Of a stretch of DNA of 64,000 nt, positions 10,420-22,448 are shown in pieces. Under the pieces are notes generated by a model. The model saw only the letters and a list, made by a program, of their open reading frames with translations, had not been told where the DNA came from and ran no database searches. The stretch spans positions 1,077,984,930 to 1,078,048,929 of the forward strand of contig NC_056732.1 of NCBI RefSeq assembly GCF_019279795.1, given 5' to 3'. Positions within the stretch are counted from its first letter, which is position 1, and every line of letters begins with the position of its first letter. The DNA is from Protopterus annectens (lineage: Eukaryota; Chordata; Ceratodontiformes; Protopteridae). The translations under genes were made by a program, and so were the position numbers.

Positions 10420-11460
10420 GAAATAAAGTTAAGAAAAGCCTCTAATTGGAAAACCCCAGGCCCAGATGCAGTACCTAACTTCTGGTTGAAGTATTAACAT
10501 ATTTGCATGAAGATTTAGCCATGAGTAAGAACTATTTATATGCACACCTCAGACAGACACCAGCCTGGTTAACAACAAGAAAAACAATACTTCTACTTAA
10601 GAATGAACCTGCAAGCTACCCTAAAAATTATAGACCAATAACTTGCCTTGCAACAACGTATAAACTATACATGGGAATTGATACCGACAGAATTTATAGT
10701 CATTTAGAAGAAAACTCAATCATAGCAATAGCATAGAAGGATAATAAAAGAAACCTATATGGAATAAAGGATCATTTGTTGTTAAATAAAGTCATAATGG
10801 ATAACTTTTAAAAAGGGAATAATGGCATGGATTGATTACAAAAAAGCATTTACTATCCCACATTCATGGATAAAAGAGTGCTTAAAAATGTATAAGATAC
10901 ATCCTACACTTATCGACTACATTACAGTGACATGAAACAGTGACAGACCACTTTTCAATTAAGCCATGATTAAGGAAAAATTATTATTCCAGGGATAAAA
11001 ATTTAAAGGGGGATATTCCAGGGTAACTCTCTGTCACAGCTGCTATTCTGTCTTGCCCTTAACCCATTAAGCTGTCTACTTAACAGCTTATGCTATGGCT
11101 ATAATTTGGCTCCTAGAAAACAACAAAGTGTAAAGACCTCTCATCTTCTCTTTGTCAGTGATTTAAAACTGTATAGCTCATCATATGAAGAACTGAAAGC
11201 ACAACTGTAAGCTGTTAACTTTGTCAGATGATATAAGAATGTCATTTGGTCTTGATAAATGTGCAAAAGCAACCTTTAAAGCAGGAAAACTGCAGCACCA
11301 AGAAAAAAATCAGTTTGGGATGAGAATGTGATATAAAAGAACTTGAGCAAGAGGGATTATATAAATATTTGGGAATTGATGAAGGATCAACAAAAAAACA
11401 TGAACAAATGTGAATAGAACTTAGTAAGGAATACTGTAGAAGACTTAAATTAATCCTGAA
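10420..11460 (+). pseudogene. R4-like copy A, reverse transcriptase remnant
   Basis: Starts with KLRKASNWKTPGPDAVPNFW (10425), the block ahead of RT. Next comes NYRPITCLATTYKLYMGI (about 10623) in the 10503-10736 frame, which ends in a stop. Then, in shifting frames, come MAWIDYKKAF-like sequence near 10822 (first catalytic Asp), FQGNSLSPLLFCLALN-like sequence near 11017, and HLLFVSDLK-like sequence near 11141. At that last block the family has F(V/M)DDLK, so one Asp of the active site has been replaced. Indels are frequent. Confidence 0.7.
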
Positions 11461-11467
11461 AATAGCA

Positions 11468-12535
11468 TTGACATCTAGGAACAAAATCCAAGCTATAAAC
11501 CAATTTGCTCTTCCTGTCCTAACTTATAGTTTTGGAGTGATTGACTGGCCCCAAAAGGTGTTGGATAGATTAGACAGGAAAACAAGAAGGATGTTTCATG
11601 CTCACCAAATAATTTATAAAAATCAGTACATACCAAGATTATATATTCCACATTCTGAAGGAGGGCTGGGTCTCCTTGAAATTGATTACATGTATAGATC
11701 TGCAATCGTGGGACTCCACACATATCTGCTGACCTCACAAGACCCAAATGTAATGAACGTTTTGAAACATGAGGAGAATAAATCTAAGATGACTTCCCTG
11801 CTTAGTCTAGCAGAATCATATCAGCGTCAAACAGGAATGGAAATCAAACCACAAGCAGATAAAAATCAGGCAGCAACTAAATGTGCCAAAAAACAAAAGA
11901 AAGAATGTAAGGTGAAGGACCAGATGAGAAGGCAAGAAATGTGGAAAATGCATAAATATAGTTGCAAGTATAGAAAACTTCTGGGAGAAACTCATGTTGA
12001 TCTGGAATGAACACAGGAATGGTTAAGGAGAGGCAAATCCAAACCAAGAGATGAAAGTTAATATTGGTAGCACAAGATAGTGGGCTACATACACATAGAT
12101 TTACAAAGTCCATTGAACATGTGGGAGAAACAAATGTAGGTTTTGTAAAACAGAATTGGAAATAGTTGCACACCTCATTGCTGATTGTGACATACTAATG
12201 GCAAAATGACTGTATACTGAAAGGCATAATAATGTGGCAAGACTGTTGCACTGGGGATTGTGCAAATATTATGCTACTGAAGTGACTGAAAAACAATGGA
12301 AACAACAGCCACAAAGCATCATAGAAAATTATGAAGTTTACATCACATAGGATCCTCCATTACCAAGAGTTCAAAAGATAGATGCTAGAAAACTGGATGT
12401 AGTGGTCCATGAAAAGAAGACAAAAGTAGCATTGATCACTGAAATCACCACACCCAATGACTATAGTTTCTTGTGTACAGAGAGACGCAAAGTAATAAGA
12501 TATCAAGATTTGCAGGCAGAAACAAGAGCAATGTG
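11468..12535 (+). pseudogene. R4-like copy A, C-terminal and nuclease region, broken
   Basis: A frame at 11468-12010 reads NQFALPVLTYSFGVIDWPQK, the post-RT thumb, followed by a Lys-rich segment. After the stop, 12128-12190 gives a Cys-His cluster (CRFCKTELEIVAHLIADC), then HEKKTKVALITEITTPNDYS (about 12408), the likely core of the restriction-type endonuclease that nicks the target, and KVIRYQDLQAE (about 12490). The frame is broken by stops and shifts. Copy B shows the same order. Confidence 0.7.
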
Positions 12536-12827
12536 AAAGAAAGATGCAAAGACAGTTCCAATAGTAGTAGGAGCAAAGGATCTTATAAAAAAGAATCTAC
12601 AATCATATTTAGATATGTTACATGTAACTCTGTATGAATTGCAGAAGGACTCATTACTGGGCACATTGCGGGTGCTGCGAAGAGCACTTCTGGCTGACAT
12701 CAAAGATTGAAACAATACTAATTTCATGAACTTTAATCTTATGTTGACTTAGGAATGGGGTCCATTCCTGTCATGGTATTAGAAACCCAAAAGATTTGGA
12801 GAAATTAAAAAAAAGAAAGGATATATA

Positions 12828-13260
12828 ATAATGCGTCTACTTTATAAGAACGAAATCGCACATAACCGAAGACCAGATGCCCGAGATGAGAACTTTGATA
12901 CTTCAGTTACACGAACGACCACATAGTCAACAAGTTTCTCAGGGTAAGTAACCACTGAGCCAACAAGGGGAAATTTGCCCTTTTCCCCACTGTAGTACGA
13001 TCCTGAAGTGGTATATTTAGTTGGGAGTGTGTGTGGTGGGTGCATTACCCAGCATTTGTGGGTGTGGTGGGCGTAGCCCCCCACCAAGGTAGGTTGTAGA
13101 TGGTGTGGTGTATTGTCCTTTTAGTTGTTGGCCCAGTGGTTACTTACCATAAGAAACCTGTCAGCTATGTTGTTCGTTTAATTGAAGTTTTGTAGTTCAT
13201 GTCTCGGTCTTTTCATCTTCGGTTATGGGCTATTTTGTGCTTGTGAAGCAGACTCATAAT
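12828..13260. mobile_element. Foldback MITE-1, long terminal inverted repeats
   Basis: The left arm (about 12828-12925) and right arm (about 13165-13260) are inverted copies, most clearly around CATAACCGAAGA. The interior holds GGTATATTTAGTTGGGAGTG and a run of C. A matching interior (TTGGTATATTTA, then GGGGGGTGTGTGGAGGGC) lies in MITE-2 at 28482. It sits directly at the 3' end of the R4-like copy A. No coding sequence. Confidence 0.75.
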
Positions 13261-13455
13261 AAGACATCTAAGAAGTATAAAACAGAATGCTTTGTGCTTG
13301 GTTGACTGTTGCTGTGGTTGACAGACAGAAGTGCAGTGTTGTTTGTACAAATGTCCAGCTTACCGAATGGATGTTTTGTCGAGTGATTTGCTGAAAATGG
13401 TAAGTGTGTGTGTGTGGGTTAGGGTTACAGTAATGATTAGGTAAGGGGATTGATT

Positions 13456-13456
<1 letters not shown>

Positions 13457-13541
<85 letters not shown>

Positions 13542-13553
13542 GTGTGTGTGTGT
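13457..13553. repeat. (TG)n microsatellite
   Basis: GT dinucleotide run of about 95 bp with rare interruptions. Confidence 0.97.
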
Positions 13554-14917
13554 TTGTGTGATTGTGACTATTTTGGGTTAGGGTCAGTGTTAGATTAAGT
13601 TGGGGATAGATTTAGTGTATAAGTGTGTGTATGCACATGTGTGTGGTGAGCTGTCTTATGCAGTGGTAGTATTATGGGAAAGGCTTTATAAAAGTTAAGA
13701 TGCATATTAGAGTTAGTGGCAGAGCATGGTAGGTTTAGGTTTAGCATGTATTATTAAGGTAGAGCAGAGTGGAGAGGTATAAGCAGGTAGGACACTCACC
13801 TACCCAGATCTATTACATGAGCCTGAGAAATGTAATATGATTCCATCATAAAAAGTTATATAGGACAACAGATAGTTCTGTTGCATAATATATACTATGC
13901 ATTGTGCATATAGCAGCTATACGAACCCTTTGCAGAACTGTTGAGAAGGGCATTTAAAACAGACTGCTATGCAGCAGCATCTGTGCATGACACCATGCTT
14001 AGACTGTGTTTCTGTGCCAGTCACTGTGACCATGTGGCTATTTAGTGCCTCCGAGAACCGCAGAGGCTGCACATCCTTTGCCAGTGCCCTTACATAGGCT
14101 GCAGCAGTAGCTGCTGCATTCAGATACTTGTGCTATTGCAAAAGCTTATCTGAGGAATTATTGGAATAAATAACTGAAGATTCCTTTTAACCAATGATCT
14201 TGCTTTTGTATTGTATTGTAGGCCCAGATTTAAGCCCCAGATGGACTTCAGCTACACAAAGATCCTTTTTTCGCCACAGTCATCTCATGAAACATTAGAA
14301 GCTGCTTGGGCTACTTCATGAAGTTGTTACCAGGGGCAGTTTCATGATGTACAGCATGAGGGGAAGCTAGCAGAAATGTCAAAGGAAATCGTGGTCTCAT
14401 TGATTTGGTGGGGGGTACTGTATCCTGCAATGCAGACAACATAAAAGTAGTTGTACCATGTCTGTGTTCCAGCTTTAGGTTAATATTTGTGCACAGCAGA
14501 ATTCTAGGAGCAGAATGATTATCCTTGAGCATCCCTGCTTGTGCACAGCTGTGTTCTATTGTGGGAAATAAGGATGCAGCCTCTACATACCATAAGCTGC
14601 TTGTCTGAACATTACGATATATTACTGTGCTGTTCACCTACTGACCTTTCCTGGAGTGGGAACTCGAGATGGATTAATAACAAATATATCCATAGAATCA
14701 CTCATCTTCACAGCTATGATATGACCCCTTGCACCATCTTCCTATGCTTTGTGTTGTTACAGAGCATATGTACTTTGACATGACCATACGCAGACATACT
14801 CACAGCACTGGTTCTTCATATCTGGACTGGTAATAATGACCTCCCTTCTCATCTGGTGACAATAAATGGCTATGTTATTAACTACATCTACCATGTTGTT
14901 CAACCTGTCTACCTAAC

Positions 14918-14946
14918 TACATACATACATACATACATACATACAT
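14918..14946. repeat. (CATA)n microsatellite
   Basis: About seven copies of a 4-bp unit. Confidence 0.95.
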
Positions 14947-15212
14947 AGAGATATTTTAAGCATAGGCAATAATATCCTTCAAGAATGCCACTATGCCAAA
15001 ACAGTCATTTCCATAATAAGTGTCCAATTTGTTCTTAAAAAATATCTAAACTAGTGTTTGTTTTAATGTATTTTAGTGGTCTAGCCCATGCATCAGCTTC
15101 TCCATCAGGTTACTAATTAGCACATTTCTCATCCCAGTATAATCTTTTACATAGGCTGTCTGATGACTCTGTGCTATGCTGTAATAACTGCAAACACTTA
15201 GTTGTCTCTAAA

Positions 15213-15322
15213 TGCCCTATGTACCTGGCTTTTTACTCCCCTTACTCTCATGGTATGGTGTGTGAAGTGCCCTATGTACCTGGCTTCTTATTCCCCTTCC
15301 TCTCATGATATGGTGTGTGACA
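15213..15322. repeat. 55-bp direct duplication
   Basis: Two abutting copies of 55 bp starting TGCCCTATGTACCTGGCTT at 15213 and 15268, with a handful of differences. Confidence 0.9.
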
Positions 15323-17365
15323 CACTGTTCACTGCACACTGCAGCAATAGAGCAGTCTGCTCTTTCTGGCTGGCCTACTGCTTGTTTAGATGCCACCTCA
15401 GATCTTTCCCTTTAGTCATGTTCCAAGAGCCCCCACCCCCCACACAGCAATACTGTCATCGGCATGCTTGAGCCTGTACGTAAGCTAGATTGACTTGGTG
15501 TAGTTCTACTTTGCACATATAAGGGGATTAGGCAGTAATGTACCAATGTTTTTTTTTTTTTATATGCATTGTGAATTGCATGATGTTATGTATACTAAGC
15601 CCTCTACCCCCTGTTTCCAGTCAGTACAGCTTTGCCAAAAGCATATTCCATATTATGTGACATCTAATATGTGCACAAGTAAATAATCCATTTGTAAATC
15701 ATGTCCACTTGTCTTGGACATATGCTGGCACATCTGTCTGAATAGCACACCTCATTGGTGAAGCAATCCAGGCTGTTTTGTTAGAGCTATAGGAGGCGTT
15801 TATATAATTAGTACACAGCATACCTATGAGAAATCAGTCCAGAAGCAGGTATCAATCTTAATGAAAAGCAGTCAGATCACAAACATAAACAAACCTTCTA
15901 TAACATCTGTTTAGTATTAGTAAAAGAAAAAAGTGAATACACATAAAATGAGGAACATTAGTTCTCATACACTGCAGAGAAACACGCAGCAAACTTCAGA
16001 AAAATCATGAAATTTTGCCCAAATGCTATAATTTTAAATATAATGTAAAAATTGTAGCTATTTGATGCATTGGAAATTGTTTCAAATACCAGACCACTGT
16101 AACTAAAAACTCTAATAAAAAAAAAAATCATACAGCTCTTTCAATCCTGTTACCACTGAGTGTGTCTAATGTGATGGACTTTTTTCTTTCAAAAAATAGT
16201 TTAATTTAACTTGGGTAAATAACTTTATTTTTTGAGACCACTATGAAAACCATAAATAACAAAATTCCAGTGAAGGAGAATGCCAGAAACAAATACTCAA
16301 AATACAAAAGGGTAAAAATTCAACCTGTAAGCATTTTTCCATGCGGCAAGCCCACTTACAATATTTATTTGGAGGGGGGCAAGCCCTGCTTATACCCCTG
16401 AACTTCCAATACAATGGAATCACATATAGAAATCATACCAGCAGTGATTTCCTATTAAAAGCAATCACTGACACTCTGTTTTTTGCTGTTTTGTGACTCT
16501 GGCACACAACACTATGGGAGTTCGAACTTGGTAACCTGTAGAGAAGCCAAGACTTTAAACTGAAACTGCCTATGTAGCAAGTCCCAAAGCATGTGGGTTG
16601 CATTTCATTTTGACCCAGAATTTTGCTCTAATTTCTGCTGGCAGAAGGTTGGTGTGGTAGCAGAGGAGAAGAGGGACCAAGTCAATGTCTGGAATGCTAC
16701 CGTTCTCCTCTGGGGGAAGAGTGGGAATATGATTGCAAAATTTTGTGACCAGTGCTAGAAACAAGTGATAGTGAGTCCATGTCACATACAGAGTACTTGG
16801 AATTGAGTAAGCAATGACTTATTTTTCACTCCATTCTCATTTACTAATAGATCAAAGATATTTCACTAGCAGTATAAATTAAGGTACTTTAAAGCGATGT
16901 AGCTGCAGGTATGCTGTCTGACCCATGCATTTGTAGATACTCCAGCAGCTAAATGCTGATGAGGCTATCCTTATACTGAATCTAGTCTTGCTGGTAGTGA
17001 ACTGCCTTATGGTTCATTGCTACCATTTGTCATGTACCGGACAATTCTCTGACTGGACTGCAGACAGGATGCATGCTGGAGGAAAAATGTGTAGTGTAGT
17101 AACCAGAAAAAATAATGATCTGCATGTCACAGTATATCAAAAATATAAAACCTGGGCATTTCCTTAGTGGACTACAGCTACTTTTCTAGCAACTTTTCAC
17201 CTCATCATCTTTATGCTTTCAAAGTGTTGCTGCTCCAATTATAACAACATCATGAGTCAAAACTGTCCTCTTTACATTTATATTTGACTGTGTCTTTTTA
17301 ACCTCAGTACAAGTGGTCAAGAACATTGCATACTTTATATGAAGATAAGCACGTGTTTTTGAGAT

Positions 17366-17555
17366 GGACAACCTGGCAGCTTAATCATTAAGGTTCTTGC
17401 TGCATAGCTGCAGGGTTCAATCCTGACTTCCAGTGACTTTCATTGTGTGGTTTGCATGTTCTTCGTGTGCCTGTTTGTTTTCTCTAGGTGAATAAGTTTT
17501 GTAACTTGTTCCTTCAGTGGGTTTTCTAAACCATCCATACATGTATACTCTATTT
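17366..17555 (+). mobile_element. tRNA-derived SINE, degraded
   Basis: A tRNA-like head has an A-box-like TGGCAGCTTAATCATTAAGG and a B-box-like GGGTTCAATCC about 30 bp further on. A body follows with GTGTGGTTTGCATGTTCTTC, a word common in vertebrate dispersed repeats. The 3' end is unclear. Confidence 0.55.
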
Positions 17556-17605
17556 AGCCACATGGCTCTGATGGTGCCAGAAAATAGTATATGACCTATG
17601 TACTT

Positions 17606-17916
17606 CATACCTTCCAACCTCTTAGAGCAAGAAATCTGGACAAAGCCATACAAAATGGGGGGTTAAAGGCCCAAAAATAGGGACATTTTTTTAACTATTG
17701 CTCTTACAAACTTAGAAAGTTGATGGAATAACAAAGTTTTGTATTTACATACATTTTCTGAAGGTTATGAACTCTGAAACTCAAATGTCTGTCATCATTT
17801 TCTCACTTCAATCCTCAGTGATTTGCCAGAAAACCACAATTTGATGAGAAATAAACTAAAAATATGAGGCAAAAAATCTGGACATTCTGTGAAAATCTCT
17901 ACAGTGGAGAGGTATG
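17606..17916 (+). mobile_element. hAT-like MITE, copy 1
   Basis: A 311-bp non-coding element with ends CATACCTTCCAAC and its near inverse (GTGGAGAGGTATG), flanked by the exact 8-bp duplication ATGTACTT (17598-17605 and 17917-17924). Duplications of 8 bp are typical of hAT transposons. Copy 2 at 24269 matches it end to end. Confidence 0.85.
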
Positions 17917-17924
17917 ATGTACTT

Positions 17925-19479
17925 TAATCTGGTTAACTTAATTAACAAATAAATATATAAATGCACTAACATTGGCAAGCATACTGACTAAAACTGCACA
18001 TGCATGTCTGTTATATACTAAGGTCAATTATTAACTCACATTATCTGCTCATTCTCCTGCTTCTTTGTAGTGCTTTTTATTTTGTGTTTATCAACCATCA
18101 CGTGGTTACTTTTTATAAAACATTAATTATTTACTATTCCCGGCATACAGCTGCAATCAGATTTGGCACTGTTTGCCTTTATTAGCCTATCCCTTGGAAA
18201 TAATACTCCTGTTTTCATTACTGGTTTCTTGTTTATTTCTTTTATTATCATGGAAGATTATCAGATGTATTATGGCCATGTACCTTTGTGCTCACTAGTG
18301 ACCCAGGAGCTCTGACTAAGTAACTTACTGGCAGCTTGCAGTGTTTGCGAGAAGCAAACTATGATTATATGCATAATATCTATTTGCACCACAGTATTCT
18401 GGTTTCTAAGATATGCTGTAACTTAATATGTTTGCATTGTTCTTTCAAAGGTCATGTACAAAACATAGCATATATGTTATATTACAAAGCATTCTCAAGC
18501 TTCTCGTAAAATTACCTGTGGTCTTCCAGCTCAAAAAAATATTTGCTTTTTAAAGGAACATGAGAAACAAAAATATAATCATGGAGTATGAGTCTGGAGA
18601 TAGACTAGTCTGAGATGCAGCCTGTTTGTATTAAGCATGCAGTAAGTTAAGTAAAGCAATAAGATACGAAAATATCAGGCATTATGAAACAATCACAGAA
18701 CTGCAACTAATGTAAATGGTCTATTTCAAAATGTATGCAACCATGCGTTATTCGTCTATATCTCTGGTAAATGGGTGGGTGTGATGATAAGATCTGATGC
18801 TTTACACAGCCAAAGCCTATCAGTGATAAGTTTTACATTACACATTAGTGGTAAGCTTCAGACAATTATGGGTTGAAACTATAAGGTTAAAGTGCAGATG
18901 TACAAGGTGTTAACTATCTTTTTGACATACAGTGGTATTTAGAACATAAGTATAGTGCATTCAGACAGCATGGCAATGACACAGTGATGGCATATGTAGG
19001 AGGTTTGTGGCCCAACAATGAAACGTCACCCCAGAACACTTCCTTAGTTCGACATTTGAATACCTAGTGAAGCATTCTTTGAGCCCACTCCATAGACTGA
19101 GAGTTCTAAAGAAGAACACCTTCCCTTGTCTCTTTCTGTATGAATGCCAAAGCACAAAGTAAATTTATAAGGTCTGTTTTGTGTTTTTAATAGTAGCTTA
19201 CAGCTTAACAGTGGGTAAATATTATTAAAGACCTTCTGTATAAGGGTGCCAACGGCTAGGTCACAGCTCATGCTGAGAGGAGACTGTCTCTCTTAAATAA
19301 CAAGTTCCTGGTGCAAAAAGGAATCCAGCAGATCAGATCTAAGAATACAGCTTATTGAGGTCTAAGACAAGGGATGTACATCTCATAGTGTGAAGATGCA
19401 CAGAAGTACAATGATGCTTAGGGGCTATTTCCCAGTTGGTTTTGTGACCTCAGGGATAAGGGAGCTATTTAATCAGTAG
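17925..19479. other. Unassigned stretch
   Basis: AT-rich sequence with no recognised coding remnant or repeat structure. Confidence 0.4.
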
Positions 19480-19953
19480 AGTATAAAGCAATTAAGACAA
19501 GAAGTGTCAATTTTAGAAGAGCATAGAAGAGGGAACAGATCAGCAAAAATACTCAGAAAGGTAGATGTGATAAAAGCAATGCTCGGTATTATAATGGATC
19601 AGGATTTATCATGCACTACTGCAAATAATTAACTAAAAATATCAGCACAGGCAGGAAAACTTAGAAGATACACAGATAAATATAAAGGAAAAGTACAAAA
19701 TAAGCAATTTATTGATGACCCAAAAAAGTTTTGTAGAGAATTGGGAAACAAGGTAAAAGGAATTGAAAGACTGTCTAAAAAGAAAGAAATACATACATTT
19801 TAGAGAAATATTTATGAAGATCCTGTGGAACATAACAAAAATGCCAACTGGATAGAAGAAGTAAAAGAAAGAATAGAAGTTCAAATGTACAGGATATGAA
19901 GTGGGTGAAGTAACAGCCAGAGAGATTGAAACAAAGTTAAGAAAAGCCTCTAA

Positions 19954-20883
19954 TTGGAAAACCCCAGACCTAAGTTCTGGCTAAAGGTATTAACATCTTT
20001 GCACAAAGATTTAGCCATGAGTAAGAACTATTTATATGTGCACACTGAACAAACACCAGCCTGGCTAACAACAGAAAAAACAATGCACCTACTTAAGTGT
20101 GAATCTGTAAGCTACCCTAAAAAGTATAAACCAATAACTTACCTTCCGACAACATATAAACTATACACTGGAATTGATGCCGACAGAGTTTGGAGTCATT
20201 TAGAAGAAAACTCAAATATAGCCATAGAATAAAATGGTAATAAAAGAAAGTCATGTGGAACAGAAGATCATCTGATGTTAAATAAAATCATAGTGGAGAA
20301 CTGTAAAAAGGGAAAAATATAAAGCATGGCATGGATAGACTACAAAAAAGCATTTGACAGTATCCCAGATTCATGGATAAAAGAGCGCTTAGAAATGTGC
20401 AAGATACACCCTACACTGATAAACTACATCACAGAGACCATGAAACAGTGGCAAACCATTTTGCAGTTAAGCCATGATAAAAGCCAAATTATTATTCCAG
20501 GTAAAAAAATCCAAAGGGGGATATTCCAGGCTGACTCTGTGTCACCGTTCCCCTTTTGCCTTGCTTTTAACTCATTAAGATGTCTGCTTAACAGATTAGG
20601 TCATGGCTATAATTTGGCTCCCAGAAAGCAAAAAAAGTGTAAAGACTTCTTGTCTTCTCTTTGTCAATGATTTAAAACTGTATAGCTCATCAGATGAGGA
20701 AAAATATTTAGGAATTGATGAAGGATCAACAATAAAACATGAACAAATACAATAAAACTCAGTAAGGAATATTTTAGAAGAGTTAAATTAATCCTGAAAA
20801 CAGCGTTGACATCTAGGAACAAAGTTCACACTATAAACCAGTTTGCGTTTCCTGTCCTAACTTACAGTCTTGAAGTGATTGAC
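19954..20883 (+). pseudogene. R4-like copy B, reverse transcriptase remnant
   Basis: Frame pieces 19954-20232 and 20326-20670. Blocks: YKPITYLPTTYKLYTGI (about 20128), MAWIDYKKAFDSIPDSWI (20326, first catalytic Asp), GIFQADSVSPFPFCLAFNSL (about 20518, the RT block just before the active site). The sequence that should carry the catalytic Asp pair is frameshifted (near 20645). A deletion then joins straight to LTSRNKVHTINQFAFPVLTY (about 20808). Confidence 0.72.
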
Positions 20884-20897
20884 TGGCCTCAAAAGGT

Positions 20898-21132
20898 AAT
20901 CCAAAAACAAACTCCAGTTGCTTTCCAGTGTCAATAAAGGCCACCTCGTTCTAATGTCAAGTACGTTTATTTGAACATAAAACAAAAAGCAACACCATAA
21001 ACTTTTACTTTTCACATCAATGGACTTAGCGCTTTCATTTCCTTAGTCCAGAAACATCATCTGAGTCAAAAACTTCTTCACAACATTCCATTTACATACA
21101 CCCAACACCTACATCATTGGTCACTTGGTTAT
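20898..21132 (-). mobile_element. 235-bp hammerhead-bearing insertion, exact 14-bp target duplication
   Basis: Inserted into the R4-like copy B. The duplication TGGCCTCAAAAGGT lies at 20884-20897 and 21133-21146, and the uninterrupted copy A shows the single site. Read on the minus strand, the element carries a hammerhead-like motif, then an AT-rich stretch with CAAATAAACGTACTTGA, and ends in GTTTGTTTTTGGATT. It has no coding capacity. Length and internal order match the inverted-repeat-bounded unit at 52151-52385. A link to Penelope-like elements is inferred from the similar tail of PLE-A. Confidence 0.85.
21023..21067 (-). ncRNA. Hammerhead ribozyme-like motif
   Basis: On the minus strand: stem I strand GACT, core CAGATGA (one change from CUGANGA), a stem-loop GTTTC...GAAAT, GAAA core, self-complementary stem III AGCGCT, then TA as the cleavage dinucleotide and AGTC, which pairs with GACT. 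The fourth-position substitution in the core suggests reduced or no activity. The short palindromic stem III suggests dimeric folding, as known for minimal hammerheads. Confidence 0.6.
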
Positions 21133-21144
21133 TGGCCTCAAAAG

Positions 21145-22253
21145 GTGTTGGATAGATTAGACAGGAAAACAAGAAGGATGCTTCATGCTCATCAAATGAT
21201 TTATAAAAATCAGTGCATACCAAGATTATATATTCCCCATTCCAAAGGCGGTATGGGCCTCCTTGAAATTGATTACATGTATAGATCTGCAATCATGAAA
21301 CTCCACACATATCTGTTGACCTCACAAGACCCAAATGTAATGAAAGTTTTGAAACATGAGGAGAATAAATCTAAGATGACTTCCTTTCTTAGTCTAGCAG
21401 AAGCATATCTGGGTCAAGTGGGAATAAAAATCAAACCAGAAGTAGATAAAAATCAGGCAGTAACTGAATGTGCCAAAAAACAAAAGAAAGAATATAAGGT
21501 GAAGGATCAGATGAGAAGGCAAGAAATATGGAAAATGTATAAATATAGTTGCAAGTATAGAAAACTCTTGGAACAACCTCATGTTGATCAGGATCGAACA
21601 CAGGAATGGTTAAGGAGAGGCGAATTCAAACCAAAAGATGAAAGGTTAATATTGGCGGCCTAAGATAGTAGACTATGTATATGTTGGTTTACAAAGTCCA
21701 TTGAACATGTGGGAGAAACAGACAAATGTAGGTTTTGTAAAACAGAATTGGAAACAGTTGCACACCTTGTTGCTGGTTGTGACACACTAATGGCAGAAGG
21801 ACTGTATACTGAAAGGCTTAATAATGTAACAAGGTTGTTGCACTGGGGATTGTGCAAACATTATAATATTGGAGTAGCTGAAAAACACTGGAAACATACG
21901 ACACACAGCATCATAGAAAATGACGATGTCTACATCACATGGGATCACCCATTACCAACAGTTCAAAAGACAGATGCGAAAAAAAAATATATAGTAGTCC
22001 ATGAAAAGAAGACAAAAGTAGCATTTTGAACAATTTAGAACAAAAGCTCATTGAAATCTCTATACCTACTGACTACAGTGTCTTACGTACAAACAGACAC
22101 AAAATCATAAAATATCAGGATTTGACGAGAAACAAGAGCAATGTGGAAGAAAGATACTCAGATAGTTCCAAAAGTAGTAGCTGCAATGGGTCTTATAAAA
22201 AAAAATCTACAATCATATTTAGATATGTTACCGATGCATGTAACTCTGTATGA
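21145..22253 (+). pseudogene. R4-like copy B, thumb, Cys cluster and nuclease region
   Basis: Pieces 21145-21663 and 21709-22029 share a frame; 22026-22253 continues in another. They show DRLDRKTRRMLHAHQMIY, GGMGLLEIDYMYRSAI, a Lys-rich segment, then CRFCKTELETVAHLVAGC (about 21727, a CxxC...HxxxxC cluster), LLHWGLCKHYNIGVAEKHW and WDHPLPTVQKTDAKKKYIVV. VVHEKKTKVAF is followed by a stop and a shift; SIPTDYSVLRTNRHKIIKYQ continues the nuclease region. Only a few lesions separate the pieces. Confidence 0.72.
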
Positions 22254-22448
22254 ATTGCAGAAGGAGTCATTACTGGGTACATTGCGGGTGCTGTGAAGAA
22301 CACTCCTGGTTGACATGAAAGATTAAAACAATACTAATTTCATGAACTTTAAGCATACTTTGACTTAGGAATGGGGTCCATTCCCATCATGGTATTAGAA
22401 ACCCAAAAGATTTGGAGAAATTAAAAATAGAGAAAAGCTAAATAATGA

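Larger units (their letters stand above)
10320..12826 (+). mobile_element. R4-like LINE, copy A
   Basis: A non-LTR retrotransposon whose RT fragments lie on the plus strand and whose C-terminus carries a zinc-knuckle-like Cys cluster followed by a restriction-type nuclease region, the design of the R2/R4 group rather than of CR1 or L1. Copy B at 19.5-22.4 kb is closely similar over nearly all of its length and lets the breaks be placed. The 5' part (before the RT) is largely missing here. The 3' end lies near 12826, where both copies stop sharing sequence. Clade placement is from motif memory; phylogeny could move it to a neighbour such as NeSL. Confidence 0.7.
13554..17365. other. Long unassigned stretch
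   Basis: No protein family recognised on either strand. Apart from the two tandem repeats listed separately, I see only AT-rich sequence with short open frames that look random. Confidence 0.4.
19480..22430 (+). mobile_element. R4-like LINE, copy B, split by a hammerhead-bearing insertion
   Basis: Second copy of the element at 10.3-12.8 kb, reaching further 5'. From about 19500 it reads, with stops, the pre-RT region (QFIDDPKKFCRELGNK near 19705 and YEDPVEHNKNANWI near 19813). RT, thumb, Cys cluster and nuclease region follow. The main pieces (19954, 20326, 21145, 21709) are all in the same frame. The 235-bp insertion plus its 14-bp duplication adds 249 bp, so it did not shift that frame. 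About 540 bp between RT blocks are missing compared with copy A (near 20700). Confidence 0.75.

Noticed and set aside
14311..14637. 108-codon open frame on the minus strand
   Set aside because: Matches no family I know, has no motif or coding-like pattern, and lies in an otherwise featureless stretch; probably chance.
16490..16570. Possible tRNA-like head on the minus strand
   Set aside because: A B-box-like AAGTTCGAACTCCC is present but it is itself palindromic, and no convincing A box stands at the right distance.
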